From Sphingomonadales bacterium 32-65-25 (lineage in GTDB: Bacteria > Pseudomonadota > Alphaproteobacteria > Sphingomonadales > Sphingomonadaceae): a stretch of 64,000 nt of DNA. Numbering within the stretch: the first letter of the stretch is position 1; the number at the start of each line of letters is the position of its first letter. The notes under the pieces are model-generated. The model had not been told where the DNA came from. It worked only from the letters and a program-made list of their open reading frames with translations, and did no database searches. The translations under genes and the position numbers were made by a program. Shown piece by piece: positions 1 through 9,700 of this stretch. The DNA lies in the NCBI GenBank assembly GCA_002280855.1, contig NCEU01000001.1, positions 641,486 through 705,485 of the forward strand, written 5' to 3'.

Positions 1-62
1 CCGACCATCGCCAGCCACAGCCGCAATGGCCAGCGCGCCAGATAATCGAGCGGGCCCTTCAT
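1..62 (-). CDS. potI: PotI-like putrescine ABC permease, N-terminal fragment
   Basis: Only the first 20 codons are in the window; the gene runs off the left edge. The start ATG overlaps the potH stop codon as ATGA (4 bp), which implies translational coupling. The visible peptide begins MKGPLDYLARWPLRLWLAMV: a short polar stretch leading into a hydrophobic segment, as expected for the second permease of a spermidine/putrescine transporter. The identity rests on position after potF and potH rather than on the short sequence. Confidence 0.6.
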   Translation of the reverse strand, partial: MKGPLDYLARWPLRLWLAMV

Positions 63-949
63 CGCGCAGCCTCGCGTTCGGCGCTGCGGCGGCTGATGAT
101 CGCCTGCACCATCAGCGCCGCAAAGGTGAGATACATCAGCAGGAACGACAGCGCCGCGCCGAACGGCCAATCATTGGCAGAACGAAACTGGCGTTCGATC
201 ACGTTGGCGATCATCTGGCTGTTGGTGCCGCCCAACAGATCGGGCGTGAGATAGGCGCCCAGCGCCGGGATGAAGGTGATGATGATGCCCGAAACGATGC
301 CGGGCAGCGCCAGCGGCACCACCACGCGCCAAAGGGTGGCGAGATGGCCGGCGCCGAGATCAAGGCTGGCCTCGATCAGCGACCGGTCCAGCCGATCGAG
401 CGCGGCATAGAGCGGCAGCACCATGAACGGCAGATGGACATAGACGAGGCCGACCACCACGGCGAAATTGTTGTTGATCAGCGGCAGCGGCTCGAACGGC
501 GGCAGCCCCGGCACCAGCCCCCACAAGGCGCCCAGTCCGGCGTTGATCAGCCCTTCGGTGCGCAATATCGCCATCAGCGCATAGGTGCGGATCAGCAGGT
601 TGGTCCAGAACGGCAACATGATCGCCACCAGCAGCAACAGCTTGGCGCGACGGCCGGCAAAGGTGATGGCCAGCGCCACCGGCAGGCCCAGGATGAAGCA
701 CAGCACGGTGGTGAGCGCGGCAAAGCCCATGGATTTCAGCAGGATCGCCAAATACAGCGGCTTCAGCGCGCGGGCGTAATTGCCCCAACTGCCGGTGATG
801 GCGATATCCACCAGCGTGCGGTTTTCGCCGAAACTATACGTCCAGATCACCGCCAGCGGCGCCAGGAACAGCGCGAACAGCCACACCACCGGCGGCAGCC
901 CCACGGCCGCAAACACGCCGGGCGCCTGGGAAGGCCGTTGCAGCATCAT
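59..949 (-). CDS. potH: Putrescine/spermidine ABC transporter permease (PotH-like)
   Basis: A 296-residue integral membrane protein with about six hydrophobic segments. It carries the MetI-type cytoplasmic loop (EASLDLGAGHLATLWRVV, around residues 192-209) that docks onto the ATPase. The LLIRTYALMAIL stretch in the middle is typical of PotB/PotH permeases. With PotI it should form the channel of a polyamine importer in the inner membrane. The start ATG overlaps the potF stop (ATGA); a second ATG follows directly, so the start is certain to within one codon. No ATPase gene lies between potF and potH as it does in E. coli potFGHI, so it must lie beyond the left edge or elsewhere. Confidence 0.9.
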   Translation of the reverse strand: MMLQRPSQAPGVFAAVGLPPVVWLFALFLAPLAVIWTYSFGENRTLVDIAITGSWGNYARALKPLYLAILLKSMGFAALTTVLCFILGLPVALAITFAGRRAKLLLLVAIMLPFWTNLLIRTYALMAILRTEGLINAGLGALWGLVPGLPPFEPLPLINNNFAVVVGLVYVHLPFMVLPLYAALDRLDRSLIEASLDLGAGHLATLWRVVVPLALPGIVSGIIITFIPALGAYLTPDLLGGTNSQMIANVIERQFRSANDWPFGAALSFLLMYLTFAALMVQAIISRRSAEREAAR

Positions 950-2010
950 GCCGCCATCACCCGCGTGATCGCCTCTTCCACGGCGCGGATGTGGCCGATG
1001 CCCTGGAAACGGCCATAACCGCTCTTGGCCATCGCCGGGCCGGTGGGGAAGATCACCTGGTTGGTGCGATATTCATCCGGCATCAGCGCCAGCGCCGCCG
1101 CATTGGGCGTGGGGAAACGGATGGTGTTGGCGATGTCGGCCCCCACCCGCGCATCCAGCAGATAATTGATGAAACGATGGGCATTGTCCGGCCGCGGCGC
1201 GCCGGTGGGCACGCACAGGCAATCCGAATTGATCAGCGTGCCTTCGCGCGGGATGACGAACGCCAGATCATCATCGTCGGCCATCACCTGAGCGATGTCG
1301 CCATTATATTCCACCACCAGATCAATTTCGCCGCTGGCCAGCAGATCCTGGCCTTCATCATGGTGGAACAATTTCACGTGACGCTTCTGGCGGATCAGCA
1401 TCTGCGTCACCTGCTCCATGATCGCCGGCGTGACGGCGTTGACCGAATGGCCGAGATATTTCGCCCCCAGCCGGATCAGATCATCGCCTTCCGCCAGCAG
1501 GCCGATGCGGCCCGAATAGCGATCTGAATCGAGCACCCATTTCCAGCTATCAGGCACGCCATCAACGCGCGATTTGCGATAGCCGATGCCCAGCGCCAGC
1601 CAGGTGTAGGGCATCGACCAGCGCCGCCCCGGATCATAAGGCACATCCACGAATTCCGGCGCCAGATTGGCCCGGTTGGGAATGCGCGCATGATCGAGCG
1701 GGCTGAGCATGCCCGAAATCTGCAACCGTGTGACGAACTCGTTGGACGGCACGATCACGTCAAACCCCGGATTGCCGGCGCGCAGCCGCGCAAACAGTTC
1801 GTCGTTGTTGGCATAATGGCTCATGCGCACGTCGACGCCGGTGGCTTTGCTGAAATCGGCCAGCGTCGTCTCGCCGATATAGGTATCCCAATTGTAGAAG
1901 TTCAGCCTTTGCTCCTCACCATTGGCCCCCTTGGGGAAGGCACGCGAACAGCCATCCAGCACCAGCGCCGCCGCCAACCCTCCAAAGTGGCGGCGCGACA
2001 GATCAGGCAT
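946..2010 (-). CDS. potF: Polyamine ABC transporter substrate-binding protein (PotD/PotF-like)
   Basis: A 354-residue extracytoplasmic binding protein. The N-terminus MPDLSRRHFGGLAAALV has a twin-arginine pattern and a Cys at residue 21 (VLDGC), so it could be a Tat-exported protein or a lipoprotein; the lipobox is imperfect (Asp at -3). The mature protein begins LNFYNWDTYIGETTLADFS, a hallmark of PotD/PotF. Later motifs (VPSNEFVTRLQ, PYTWLALGIGY, INYLLDARVGADIAN) also fit the family. The start at 2010 was chosen because it overlaps the upstream glutamine-synthetase-like gene by 8 bp and begins the Tat signal; the reading frame extends further upstream, but that stretch lies inside the neighbour and looks non-coding. 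It delivers putrescine or spermidine to PotHI. Confidence 0.9.
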   Translation of the reverse strand: MPDLSRRHFGGLAAALVLDGCSRAFPKGANGEEQRLNFYNWDTYIGETTLADFSKATGVDVRMSHYANNDELFARLRAGNPGFDVIVPSNEFVTRLQISGMLSPLDHARIPNRANLAPEFVDVPYDPGRRWSMPYTWLALGIGYRKSRVDGVPDSWKWVLDSDRYSGRIGLLAEGDDLIRLGAKYLGHSVNAVTPAIMEQVTQMLIRQKRHVKLFHHDEGQDLLASGEIDLVVEYNGDIAQVMADDDDLAFVIPREGTLINSDCLCVPTGAPRPDNAHRFINYLLDARVGADIANTIRFPTPNAAALALMPDEYRTNQVIFPTGPAMAKSGYGRFQGIGHIRAVEEAITRVMAA

Positions 2011-3367
2011 TCGCCAGCACCCAGTCGTAATCGAGCGCCGGCACCACCGCCATGTACCGCTCCTGCTCGGTGCGCTTGACGCTGGCGAACATGGCGATGG
2101 TGGACGCGCCCAGATATTCGGGCAGGATGGTGCCGGTTTCCAGCGCGCGCACGGCGGCAAACCAGTCGCCCGGCAGCGCAGGCTGCGCCTCGGCCGCCGC
2201 ATAGCCATCGCCGATCACTGGCGGGCCGGGATCGATGCAGTGCGTCAGGCCATGATGCACACCGGCCAGCAATGCGGCGAGCGCCAGATAGGGATTGGCA
2301 TCCGCCCCGGCGATGCGGTGTTCGATGTGGCGGCTTTCATCCGGCCCGGCGGTGATCCGGAAACTGGTGGTGCGATTGTCCATGCCCCAGCTCGCCGCGA
2401 CCGGCGCGAAACTGCCCGCCTTGAACCGGCGATAGCTGTTGGCATTGGGCGCGAAGATCGCAAAGCTTTCCGCCAGCGCCGCCTTCAGCCCGCCGATGGC
2501 ATGCAGCAGCGGCGCGTTGGGACTGCCGTGCGGGCTGGCGAAGATGTTGGCGCCGGCCGTATCGTTGATGGAGACATGCAGGTGCAGGCCATTGCCGGCG
2601 GCATCGGCAAACGGCTTGGCCATGAAGGTTGCCAGCATGTCGTGGCGGCGGGCCACCTGCTTCACCAGCCGCTTGTAGAGCACCACATCGTCCGCCACCC
2701 GCAGCGGATCGGCGCGATATTTCAGGGTCAATTCCATCTGCCCCGGCGCATATTCGGAAATGGCGGTTTCCAGCGGCAAGCCGGCAGCATCGGCGGCAGC
2801 CCACAGATCGGCCAGGAACGGCCCGGCATCATCCAGTTCTTCCAGGCCATAGGTGCCGTGGGTGGCCGGCCGCGCCCCGCCCATCCGCGCCGGCTGCGGC
2901 GGCTGGCCATCGGCGCGGCTGCGATCGACGAGATAGAATTCCAGTTCGCAGGCCACCACCGGGGTCAGGCGATCAGCCTGCAATCGCGCCACCACGCGGG
3001 CCAAAGCCGCCCGGCAATCAATCTCACACACGCTGCCATCAGCTTCGAACAACGAGGTGATGACCGCAGCCCGGCCCGGCCCGGTTGGCACCAATGTGCC
3101 GGGCGCCGGCCGCGCAAAGCGATCGCTATCGCCATTTTCCCACACCAGCCCGGTATCGAAACAATCCTGCCCCGTCACATCGGCGACCAGGATCGACACC
3201 GGCAACGGCCGCCCGGCGCCATAGAGCGCTGCCAGTTCATGCACCCGGATGCGCTTGCCGCGCGCCGTGCCCGACAGGCCAGTGAAGATGATATCGACAA
3301 ATTGCGTATCAGGATGGGCCGCCAGAAAGTCCTGCGCCTCGGCCGGCGGCGCCACTGCGATCGTCAT
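2003..3367 (-). CDS. puuA: Glutamine synthetase family protein, probable glutamate-putrescine ligase (PuuA-like)
   Basis: A 454-residue class I glutamine-synthetase fold. The beta-grasp domain is around residues 10-105 and the catalytic domain follows. Visible signatures are ACELEFYLVD (metal-binding Glu pair), the ATP-binding motif KPFADAAGNGLHLHVS, and GADANPYLALAALLAG near the C-terminus. The family includes PuuA, which joins glutamate to putrescine with ATP as the first step of the gamma-glutamylated putrescine pathway. Overlap with potF, and potH and potI following, makes polyamine use much more likely than ammonia assimilation. The start at 3367 has a strong Shine-Dalgarno sequence (AGGAGTG) seven bases upstream; a longer frame to 3409 lacks one. 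Confidence 0.85.
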   Translation of the reverse strand: MTIAVAPPAEAQDFLAAHPDTQFVDIIFTGLSGTARGKRIRVHELAALYGAGRPLPVSILVADVTGQDCFDTGLVWENGDSDRFARPAPGTLVPTGPGRAAVITSLFEADGSVCEIDCRAALARVVARLQADRLTPVVACELEFYLVDRSRADGQPPQPARMGGARPATHGTYGLEELDDAGPFLADLWAAADAAGLPLETAISEYAPGQMELTLKYRADPLRVADDVVLYKRLVKQVARRHDMLATFMAKPFADAAGNGLHLHVSINDTAGANIFASPHGSPNAPLLHAIGGLKAALAESFAIFAPNANSYRRFKAGSFAPVAASWGMDNRTTSFRITAGPDESRHIEHRIAGADANPYLALAALLAGVHHGLTHCIDPGPPVIGDGYAAAEAQPALPGDWFAAVRALETGTILPEYLGASTIAMFASVKRTEQERYMAVVPALDYDWVLANA

Positions 3368-3570
3368 GTTCACTCCTGCCCGCCTGATCTTCGGTCGCCA
3401 CACTCGCAAAGCGCAGGCCTGCCAGCAACCCCTTGGCGGTGGTCATTTGGCCCATGCGCGCCCGCGTTTGATCGTCACGCGTTGCCGAAAATTACCGTTC
3501 ATTAACGACATTGATTGACTTGGCCGATAGCGGCGCGCAAGAATCCGGCAGTTATCGGGGGAGAAAGGCG

Positions 3571-6500
3571 ATGCGGCTGCGCCACCTGCTGGGGTTGGCT
3601 GCGCTGATTTTCGGTTTGGCGACCTCTGGCCAGGCGCAAACCCCGCGCCCGGCTGCCCACATGACCCCACGTGTGATCGTGCAGGCGGTGCGCGGCGGCA
3701 TCGAAACCGCCGCCTGGTCGGCCGATGGCCGCACGATCTTCACGGCCATGGGCATCAGCCGCGAACTGCTGGTGTGGGATGTCGCCAGCGGCCACATCAT
3801 CGATCGCGTGGCTCTGCCCCTGCAGGTGCGAGGCGAAGCCGACGTGATGAAGATGCGCGCAATGACGCTGCTGCCCGATGGCCGCACACTGCGCCTTGAT
3901 GCCGAGATCCTGGACAGCAGCGCGCCCAATATGCAGGGCGGGCGCACCTATTTCGTCGATGTGGTGACCCGGCGTGCCACCGTGGCCCCCACGCCGCCAC
4001 GATTGCCACCGCTGCCCGCCGATACGGATTTCAGCGCCTGGACGATGCGATGGATGGGGGCGCTGGAAGCCATTTACGAAGGCGGCACCGACATGAACGA
4101 GGCCGAGGCCAATGGCCTGCTGCCGCGGCTGCCGTCGTCGCCCGATGGTGCGTTGCAGATCGTGCGTGCAGGGTCTGGCATCGGGTTGCGCGGCCGCGAC
4201 GGCAAGACACGCGAACTGGAGACCAGCGACGATTTCCAGAATCTCGATCATGCCGCCCTGTCTCCCGACGGCCAGACCGTGGCGCTGCTGCACCCCGACG
4301 AGGACGACAAGGGCAAGCCGATCATCAACATCGATCTGCTCGATCTGGCCGACGGCGGCTTGGGCGACCAGATCACGCTGTCCGGCAGCTATGATCGCCT
4401 GCACTGGCTGAACCTGCGGGAACTGCTGGCGCTGCCGTTCGACGACAGTGACGATCCGCTGGACGATGCGGCGGGTGGCGTGCCGTCAGATGTGCTCAGG
4501 GTGGACGTGGCCAGCGGCGAAACACGCGGCCGTTATCCCGCGCGCTGCTTCGTCACCAGCCTGGCCGATGGCACGCTGATCGGTGCCGGCCTCGCCAACT
4601 GCCGTTCAAGGGTGCCCGATGATCGCGCGCTGCAGCGGCTGGACGGCGGCCGCTGGGTGAAACTGACCGGCCATGAAATGCCCAAGGGCGCCCACATCAG
4701 GCTGATTGCCGCGAGCCGGCGCGGTGGGCAACTGGCGGTGGTGACACGGCTGGCCGATGGCACGCACGAGATCGTTGTTGTCGATCCCGCCACCGGCGCG
4801 CCGCAGTATGCGATCACCTACGACGACAAGGACGCTGTCTTCATGACGGCGGAATTTTCGAATGATGGCAGGATCTTGTGGATGGCGGGCGGCGGCGCGG
4901 TGATCGAATGGACCCCGGCCGCCCCCGACAAGCCCGATGGCACGCCGGCCACCCGCGTGTTCGAGGTGGGCGTGACGGCCCCCACCAGCCTGGTGGAACG
5001 GCGCGGCGAGCTGATGGTGCTGGGGCCACTGGACGACCGGATCTTCAGCATCGATCTGGCCAGCGGCACGGCCCGGCCACTGGCCGAGTTCATGGGAGCG
5101 CTGGCGGGCGGCACATTGGGCAACCGGCCGATCCGCTGGGCCGTTTCCATTGGCGGGGACATGACGCTGTGGCAGGCGCAAACCGGCCAGACGCTGCTCA
5201 CCACCGCACTGCTGCCCGAGGGCGATTATGTCACCGCCACGCCGGAGGGCCGCTATGACACCAACATGGACGCCGACGATGCCAGTTTCCGCTGGTTCGT
5301 GCCCGATGAACCGTTCCAGAGCCTGGCCCCCCAAACGTTCATGCGCGATTATTTCACGCCGCGCCTGCATCGCAAGCTGGTCGATTGCGCCACGGCCGGC
5401 AACTGCGCCCAGGTGCTGAAGCCGCTGCCATCAATCGCCGGGCTGAACCGGCTGCAACCCGTGGTGAAGATCACCGGTGTCGAGATGGACCCCAAGGACG
5501 CCGGTGATGCCTGGGTGAGCCTGGAGATCGACGAGGCCGTGAACCCGAAAACCCGTCGCCGTTCCGGCCTTTATGGCCTCAAGCTGCTGATGAACGGCCG
5601 CGAGGTGACGCGCGATCCCGATGATCCCAATGCGGCGATGCCGCGCACGCTGGCAGAATGGCGCAAGGTGAACCGCACCGAGACCGACAATGGCCATTAC
5701 AACTACCAGCTGCGGGTGACGATCCCCAGCGACGGCAAGTTACTGGAGTTTTCCGCCTATGCCTTCAACGAGGATCGGGTGAAGAGCGAGAGCGCCTTTT
5801 TCTCGTGGAAGCCGCCGCGCCAGAAGCCGCGCCAGCGCCGGGCCTTCGTGCTGACCATCGGCGTGGATGCCTATGCCGAAAGGCGGCTGGACCTGAATTT
5901 TGCGGTGGCCGATGCCCGGCTGATCGGTGAACGACTGACCGCAATTCCCGGTTACGAAATGCGCCGCGCCAGCCTGACAACGAGCGCCAGTCGCGCCGTA
6001 ACCAGCGAGCATATCCAGAACGCCCTGTCATTGCTGGGTGGCCTGCAGGTGGAAGCAGCCCGCGAGATGCTCACCGCGGCCGGCCATGATGTGGCCCAAC
6101 TTGAGGAAGCCACGCCCGATGATGTCGTCATCATCAGCTTTTCCGGCCATGGCTTTGCCGACAAGAGCGGCAATTTCGCTCTGCTGCCCTCCGATGCCAG
6201 CTGGCCGCTGAACAGCACCGGCCCGGCGCTGGAGACCACGGTGACCGCCGATGATCTCACCTTGTGGCTGCGCTATATCAATGCCGGCGATATCGCCTTC
6301 ATCATCGATGCCTGCCATTCGGGCGCCGCTGTCGACACGCCGGATTTCAAGCCCGGCCCGATGGGCGATCCCGGCCTTGGGCAACTGGCCTTCGACAAGC
6401 TGATCCGCATCCTGGCCGCCACCCAGGCCGATGATGTCGCGCTGGAAAGCGCCAATCTGCGCCAGGGCCTGCTCACCGCCAGCCTGAGCGAAGGGCTGGA

Positions 6501-6747
6501 GCCCGGCACCGGCAATTTGCGCGCCGACGAGAATGAAGATGGCGCGGTCGGCCTGGATGAATGGCTGCGCTATGCGGTGGCGCGCTTGCCCTCCCTGAAC
6601 GAGGAAGCCCGGCGCGGCGGCACAGCGATGGCGGCGCGCGGCGTGCGCCTGGTGATGCGCACGCCGGCCGCCCCGCCGCGCGTGCAGGAACCCAGCCTGT
6701 TCGATTTCAGCACGGAGGATTCACCCGTGGTGGTGCGGAGGCGATGA
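3571..6747 (+). CDS. Exported WD40-propeller caspase-like protease (C14 family), copy 1
   Basis: A 1058-residue protein. The N-terminus (MRLRHLLGLAALIFGLATSG, cut near QAQ) is a clear signal peptide; start at 3571 has GGGGGAGAAAGG upstream. Residues ~30-500 hold WD40-like blades (AAWSADGRTIF, ELLVWDVASG, ALSPDGQTVALL). A beta-rich, probably Ig-like domain spans ~610-745. A caspase domain starts near 755 (RAFVLTIGVDAY) with the catalytic dyad at His860 (SFSGHGF) and Cys915 (IIDACHSG). An EF-hand-like loop (DENEDGAVGLDE, 986-997) lies after the Cys, and a conserved tail (EPSLFDF) ends the protein. First gene of a four-gene operon; its stop overlaps the next start (ATGATGA). Substrate is unknown; periplasmic or extracellular action is inferred. 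Confidence 0.88.
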   Translation: MRLRHLLGLAALIFGLATSGQAQTPRPAAHMTPRVIVQAVRGGIETAAWSADGRTIFTAMGISRELLVWDVASGHIIDRVALPLQVRGEADVMKMRAMTLLPDGRTLRLDAEILDSSAPNMQGGRTYFVDVVTRRATVAPTPPRLPPLPADTDFSAWTMRWMGALEAIYEGGTDMNEAEANGLLPRLPSSPDGALQIVRAGSGIGLRGRDGKTRELETSDDFQNLDHAALSPDGQTVALLHPDEDDKGKPIINIDLLDLADGGLGDQITLSGSYDRLHWLNLRELLALPFDDSDDPLDDAAGGVPSDVLRVDVASGETRGRYPARCFVTSLADGTLIGAGLANCRSRVPDDRALQRLDGGRWVKLTGHEMPKGAHIRLIAASRRGGQLAVVTRLADGTHEIVVVDPATGAPQYAITYDDKDAVFMTAEFSNDGRILWMAGGGAVIEWTPAAPDKPDGTPATRVFEVGVTAPTSLVERRGELMVLGPLDDRIFSIDLASGTARPLAEFMGALAGGTLGNRPIRWAVSIGGDMTLWQAQTGQTLLTTALLPEGDYVTATPEGRYDTNMDADDASFRWFVPDEPFQSLAPQTFMRDYFTPRLHRKLVDCATAGNCAQVLKPLPSIAGLNRLQPVVKITGVEMDPKDAGDAWVSLEIDEAVNPKTRRRSGLYGLKLLMNGREVTRDPDDPNAAMPRTLAEWRKVNRTETDNGHYNYQLRVTIPSDGKLLEFSAYAFNEDRVKSESAFFSWKPPRQKPRQRRAFVLTIGVDAYAERRLDLNFAVADARLIGERLTAIPGYEMRRASLTTSASRAVTSEHIQNALSLLGGLQVEAAREMLTAAGHDVAQLEEATPDDVVIISFSGHGFADKSGNFALLPSDASWPLNSTGPALETTVTADDLTLWLRYINAGDIAFIIDACHSGAAVDTPDFKPGPMGDPGLGQLAFDKLIRILAATQADDVALESANLRQGLLTASLSEGLEPGTGNLRADENEDGAVGLDEWLRYAVARLPSLNEEARRGGTAMAARGVRLVMRTPAAPPRVQEPSLFDFSTEDSPVVVRRR

Positions 6748-9700
6748 TGACGATGCTGCGCTTCGTCCTGCTGGCGCTGCTGGCGCTGGCCAGCCCGGTG
6801 ACCGCCCAAACGGCGGCGCCAGCCAACGTGACCCCGAAAATCGTTGTGCAGGCCATGGCGGGTGGCGGCTTCGACGTGGCGACCTGGTCGCCAGATGGCC
6901 GCTTCGTGTTCACCGCCTCCGGCATCCTGCGTGAACTGCTGCTGTGGGACGTGACCACCGGCGTGATCATCGATCGCGTGCGCTTGCCCTCTGCTTCGGG
7001 CGGGATGACCGAATTCATGACGCTGGACAGCATGACGCTGCTGCCCGATGCCCGCACGCTGCGCATCGATGGTGCAGTGCTGGATCCAAAAAGCGCCGAT
7101 CGACGTGGCGGACGTGCCTTTGAAGTGAATGTGCGCGCGCGTCAGGCGCGGATCGTGGCGCCACGGCCGTTGCCACCGCTGCCGCCAGGGCAGACCTGGC
7201 TCAGCGCCTTGAACCGCCGGGCAGCGGCACTGATGGCCGCCCATGCCGGCGGCACGGCGATGGCGATGGCTGAAGCGGTGCGCATCCTGCCGGCACTGCC
7301 GCGCTCTCCAAATGGCCAATGGGAGATGGTGCGTGCCGGCAAGGCCTTTGCCCTGCGCGACGCAGCCGGGCGAACCCGAACGATGCGTGGCGCGGCGCAG
7401 GGGCTGGGCGGGATCAATACTGCCGATCTGTCGCCCGATGATCGGCGCCTGGCCTTCCTCAGCCTGGAAAGCAAGCGGCTGCCGGGTGGCGTTGCCAGTT
7501 CGACCGTGGAGATGGTGGACATAACCCAAGGCCGTTTTTTTCCGCCGTTGCTGCTGGCCGGTGATTATCAGGCGGTGCGCTGGATCAGCCCGGGCCGCTT
7601 TTTCGTGTTGCCGCTGGACGATGGCGTTCCGCCGGCTGCCGGCGCCGGCGCGCTGGCGCCGGCCGTGCTGTTTGATGCCGATGCCGGCCGCGAAGTGGCG
7701 CGGGTGCCATCACGCTGTTTCATGACGACGCTGCCCGATGGCGGCCTGATCGGCGCCGGCCTGGCCAATTGCCAAAGCAACGCCGGCAATGACCGGCAAT
7801 TGCTGCGGTTGGTGAACGGCCAGTGGCAGCCGCTGCCCGGCAGCCTGGTGCCGCCCGGCGGGCAGGTGCGCCTGCTTGCCGTATCGCCGCGCGGTGATCG
7901 GGTTGCTGCGGTGATCCGGGCGCAGGGCGGCGGGCTGACCGTGATCAGCGCCAACGCGCGCACCGGCGCGATCGGTGCCAGTTTCGAACTGAACACCAAT
8001 GCCGGGCTGGCGCGGCTTGGCTTCAGCCCCGATGGCAGCCGCGTCTGGCTGGCGGCCAACGGCACCATGCTGGAATGGGATCCGTCTGCACCGCCGCGCG
8101 CCGATGGCCTGCCCACCACCCGCCAACTGCCGGTGCGTTCCATCATGCCCACCAGCATTGCCGCGCGCGGCACCCGCCTGCTGGTCGGCGGCGCGTTCGA
8201 GGAACGGATCGACGTGATCGATCTGGCCACCGGCGCCGCGCTGCCGTCGGCTGAAGTGCCCGGTGCAACGTCGATCGGCTACATGCGAAGCCGACCCGTG
8301 ATCTGGGCGGCGACCACCACAGACGGCCTGAAGCTGTTCAACAGCCGCACCGGGCGGCTTCTGATGAACATCGCGCTGCTGCCCAATCAGCGCTATGTGG
8401 CGGTGGCGGGCGATGGCCGATACGATACCAATCTCGGCCCCGATTCCGACAGTTTCCGCTGGTTGATATCCGATGAGCCGTTCAAGTCGCTCGCGCCGCA
8501 GACGCTGATGCGCGATTATTACGAGCCGAAACTCGTCACCAAGCTGATGGAATGCACCGCCGCCAGCAGTTGCGCGCGGGTGCTGAAACCGGTGCCGCCG
8601 GTGGCCGGGCTCAACCGGCTGCTGCCCGACGTGCGCATCACCGACATCAAGCCGGCCGACACGCCGGGACAAGTGGTGGTGCGGGTGGAGGCCCGCGAAA
8701 CCCGCGACGCGCAAAGCGGCCGGCGATCGGGCCTGTTCAACGTCAAGCTGCTGCTGAACAATCGTCAGATCGATCAGCAACCACCGCATTTCCAGCAGCA
8801 GCCCAGCCCGACCCTGGCGCAATGGCGGGAACTGAACCAGATGGAAGGCGTGAATGCCGCCGGGGTCTGGACCAGCGAATTCCAGGTGTCGGTGCCAACG
8901 CACCACGATGGCAAGCCGATGGAATTTGCCGCCTATGCCTTCAACAGCGACCGGGTGAAAAGCGACACTGCGCGCCTGCGTTGGGCCCCGCCGGCCACAT
9001 CCACGCCAAAACGGCCACGCCGCGCCTGGGTGCTGACCATCGGGGTGGATGACTATGTCGAACCCCGGCTCAAGCTGAATTTTGCCGTGGCCGATGCGCG
9101 GGTGATTGCGGAGCGCCTTGCCGCCATTCCCGGTTACGAAATGCGGCACATCAACCTGACCAGTGCCCCTGCTGCCGATGGCCGGCCGGCACGGCAGGTG
9201 ACGCGCGCCGATGTGCTGGGCGTGCTCAGCTTCCTGGCGGGCTTTCCGCCAGAAATGAACCAGATGATCCGGCTGGAGGATGTGCACAAGGTGCGCAATC
9301 TGGCGGAAACCTCGCCGGATGATATCGTCATCATCAGCTTTTCCGGCCACGGCTTTGCCACCGCTTCGGGCCAGTTTGCGCTGCTGCCGTCCACGGCGCG
9401 CTGGCCGGCCACCGCGGCTGCGCCGGAAACAAGATCGGTGATCACGGCAGAGGATCTCACCATCCAGCTGGGCTTCATGAAGGCCGCTGAAATCGCCTTC
9501 ATCATCGATGCCTGCCATAGCGGCGCTGCGGTGAACACGCCGGATTTCAAGCCCGGCCCGATGGGCGATGCCAGCCTGGGCCAACTGTCGTATGACAAGG
9601 GGCTGCGCATCCTCGCCGCCACCCAGGCCGATGATGTCGCGCTGGAAAATGCCGCGCTCAAACAGGGCTTCCTGACTGCGGCGCTTGGCGAGGGCCTCAG

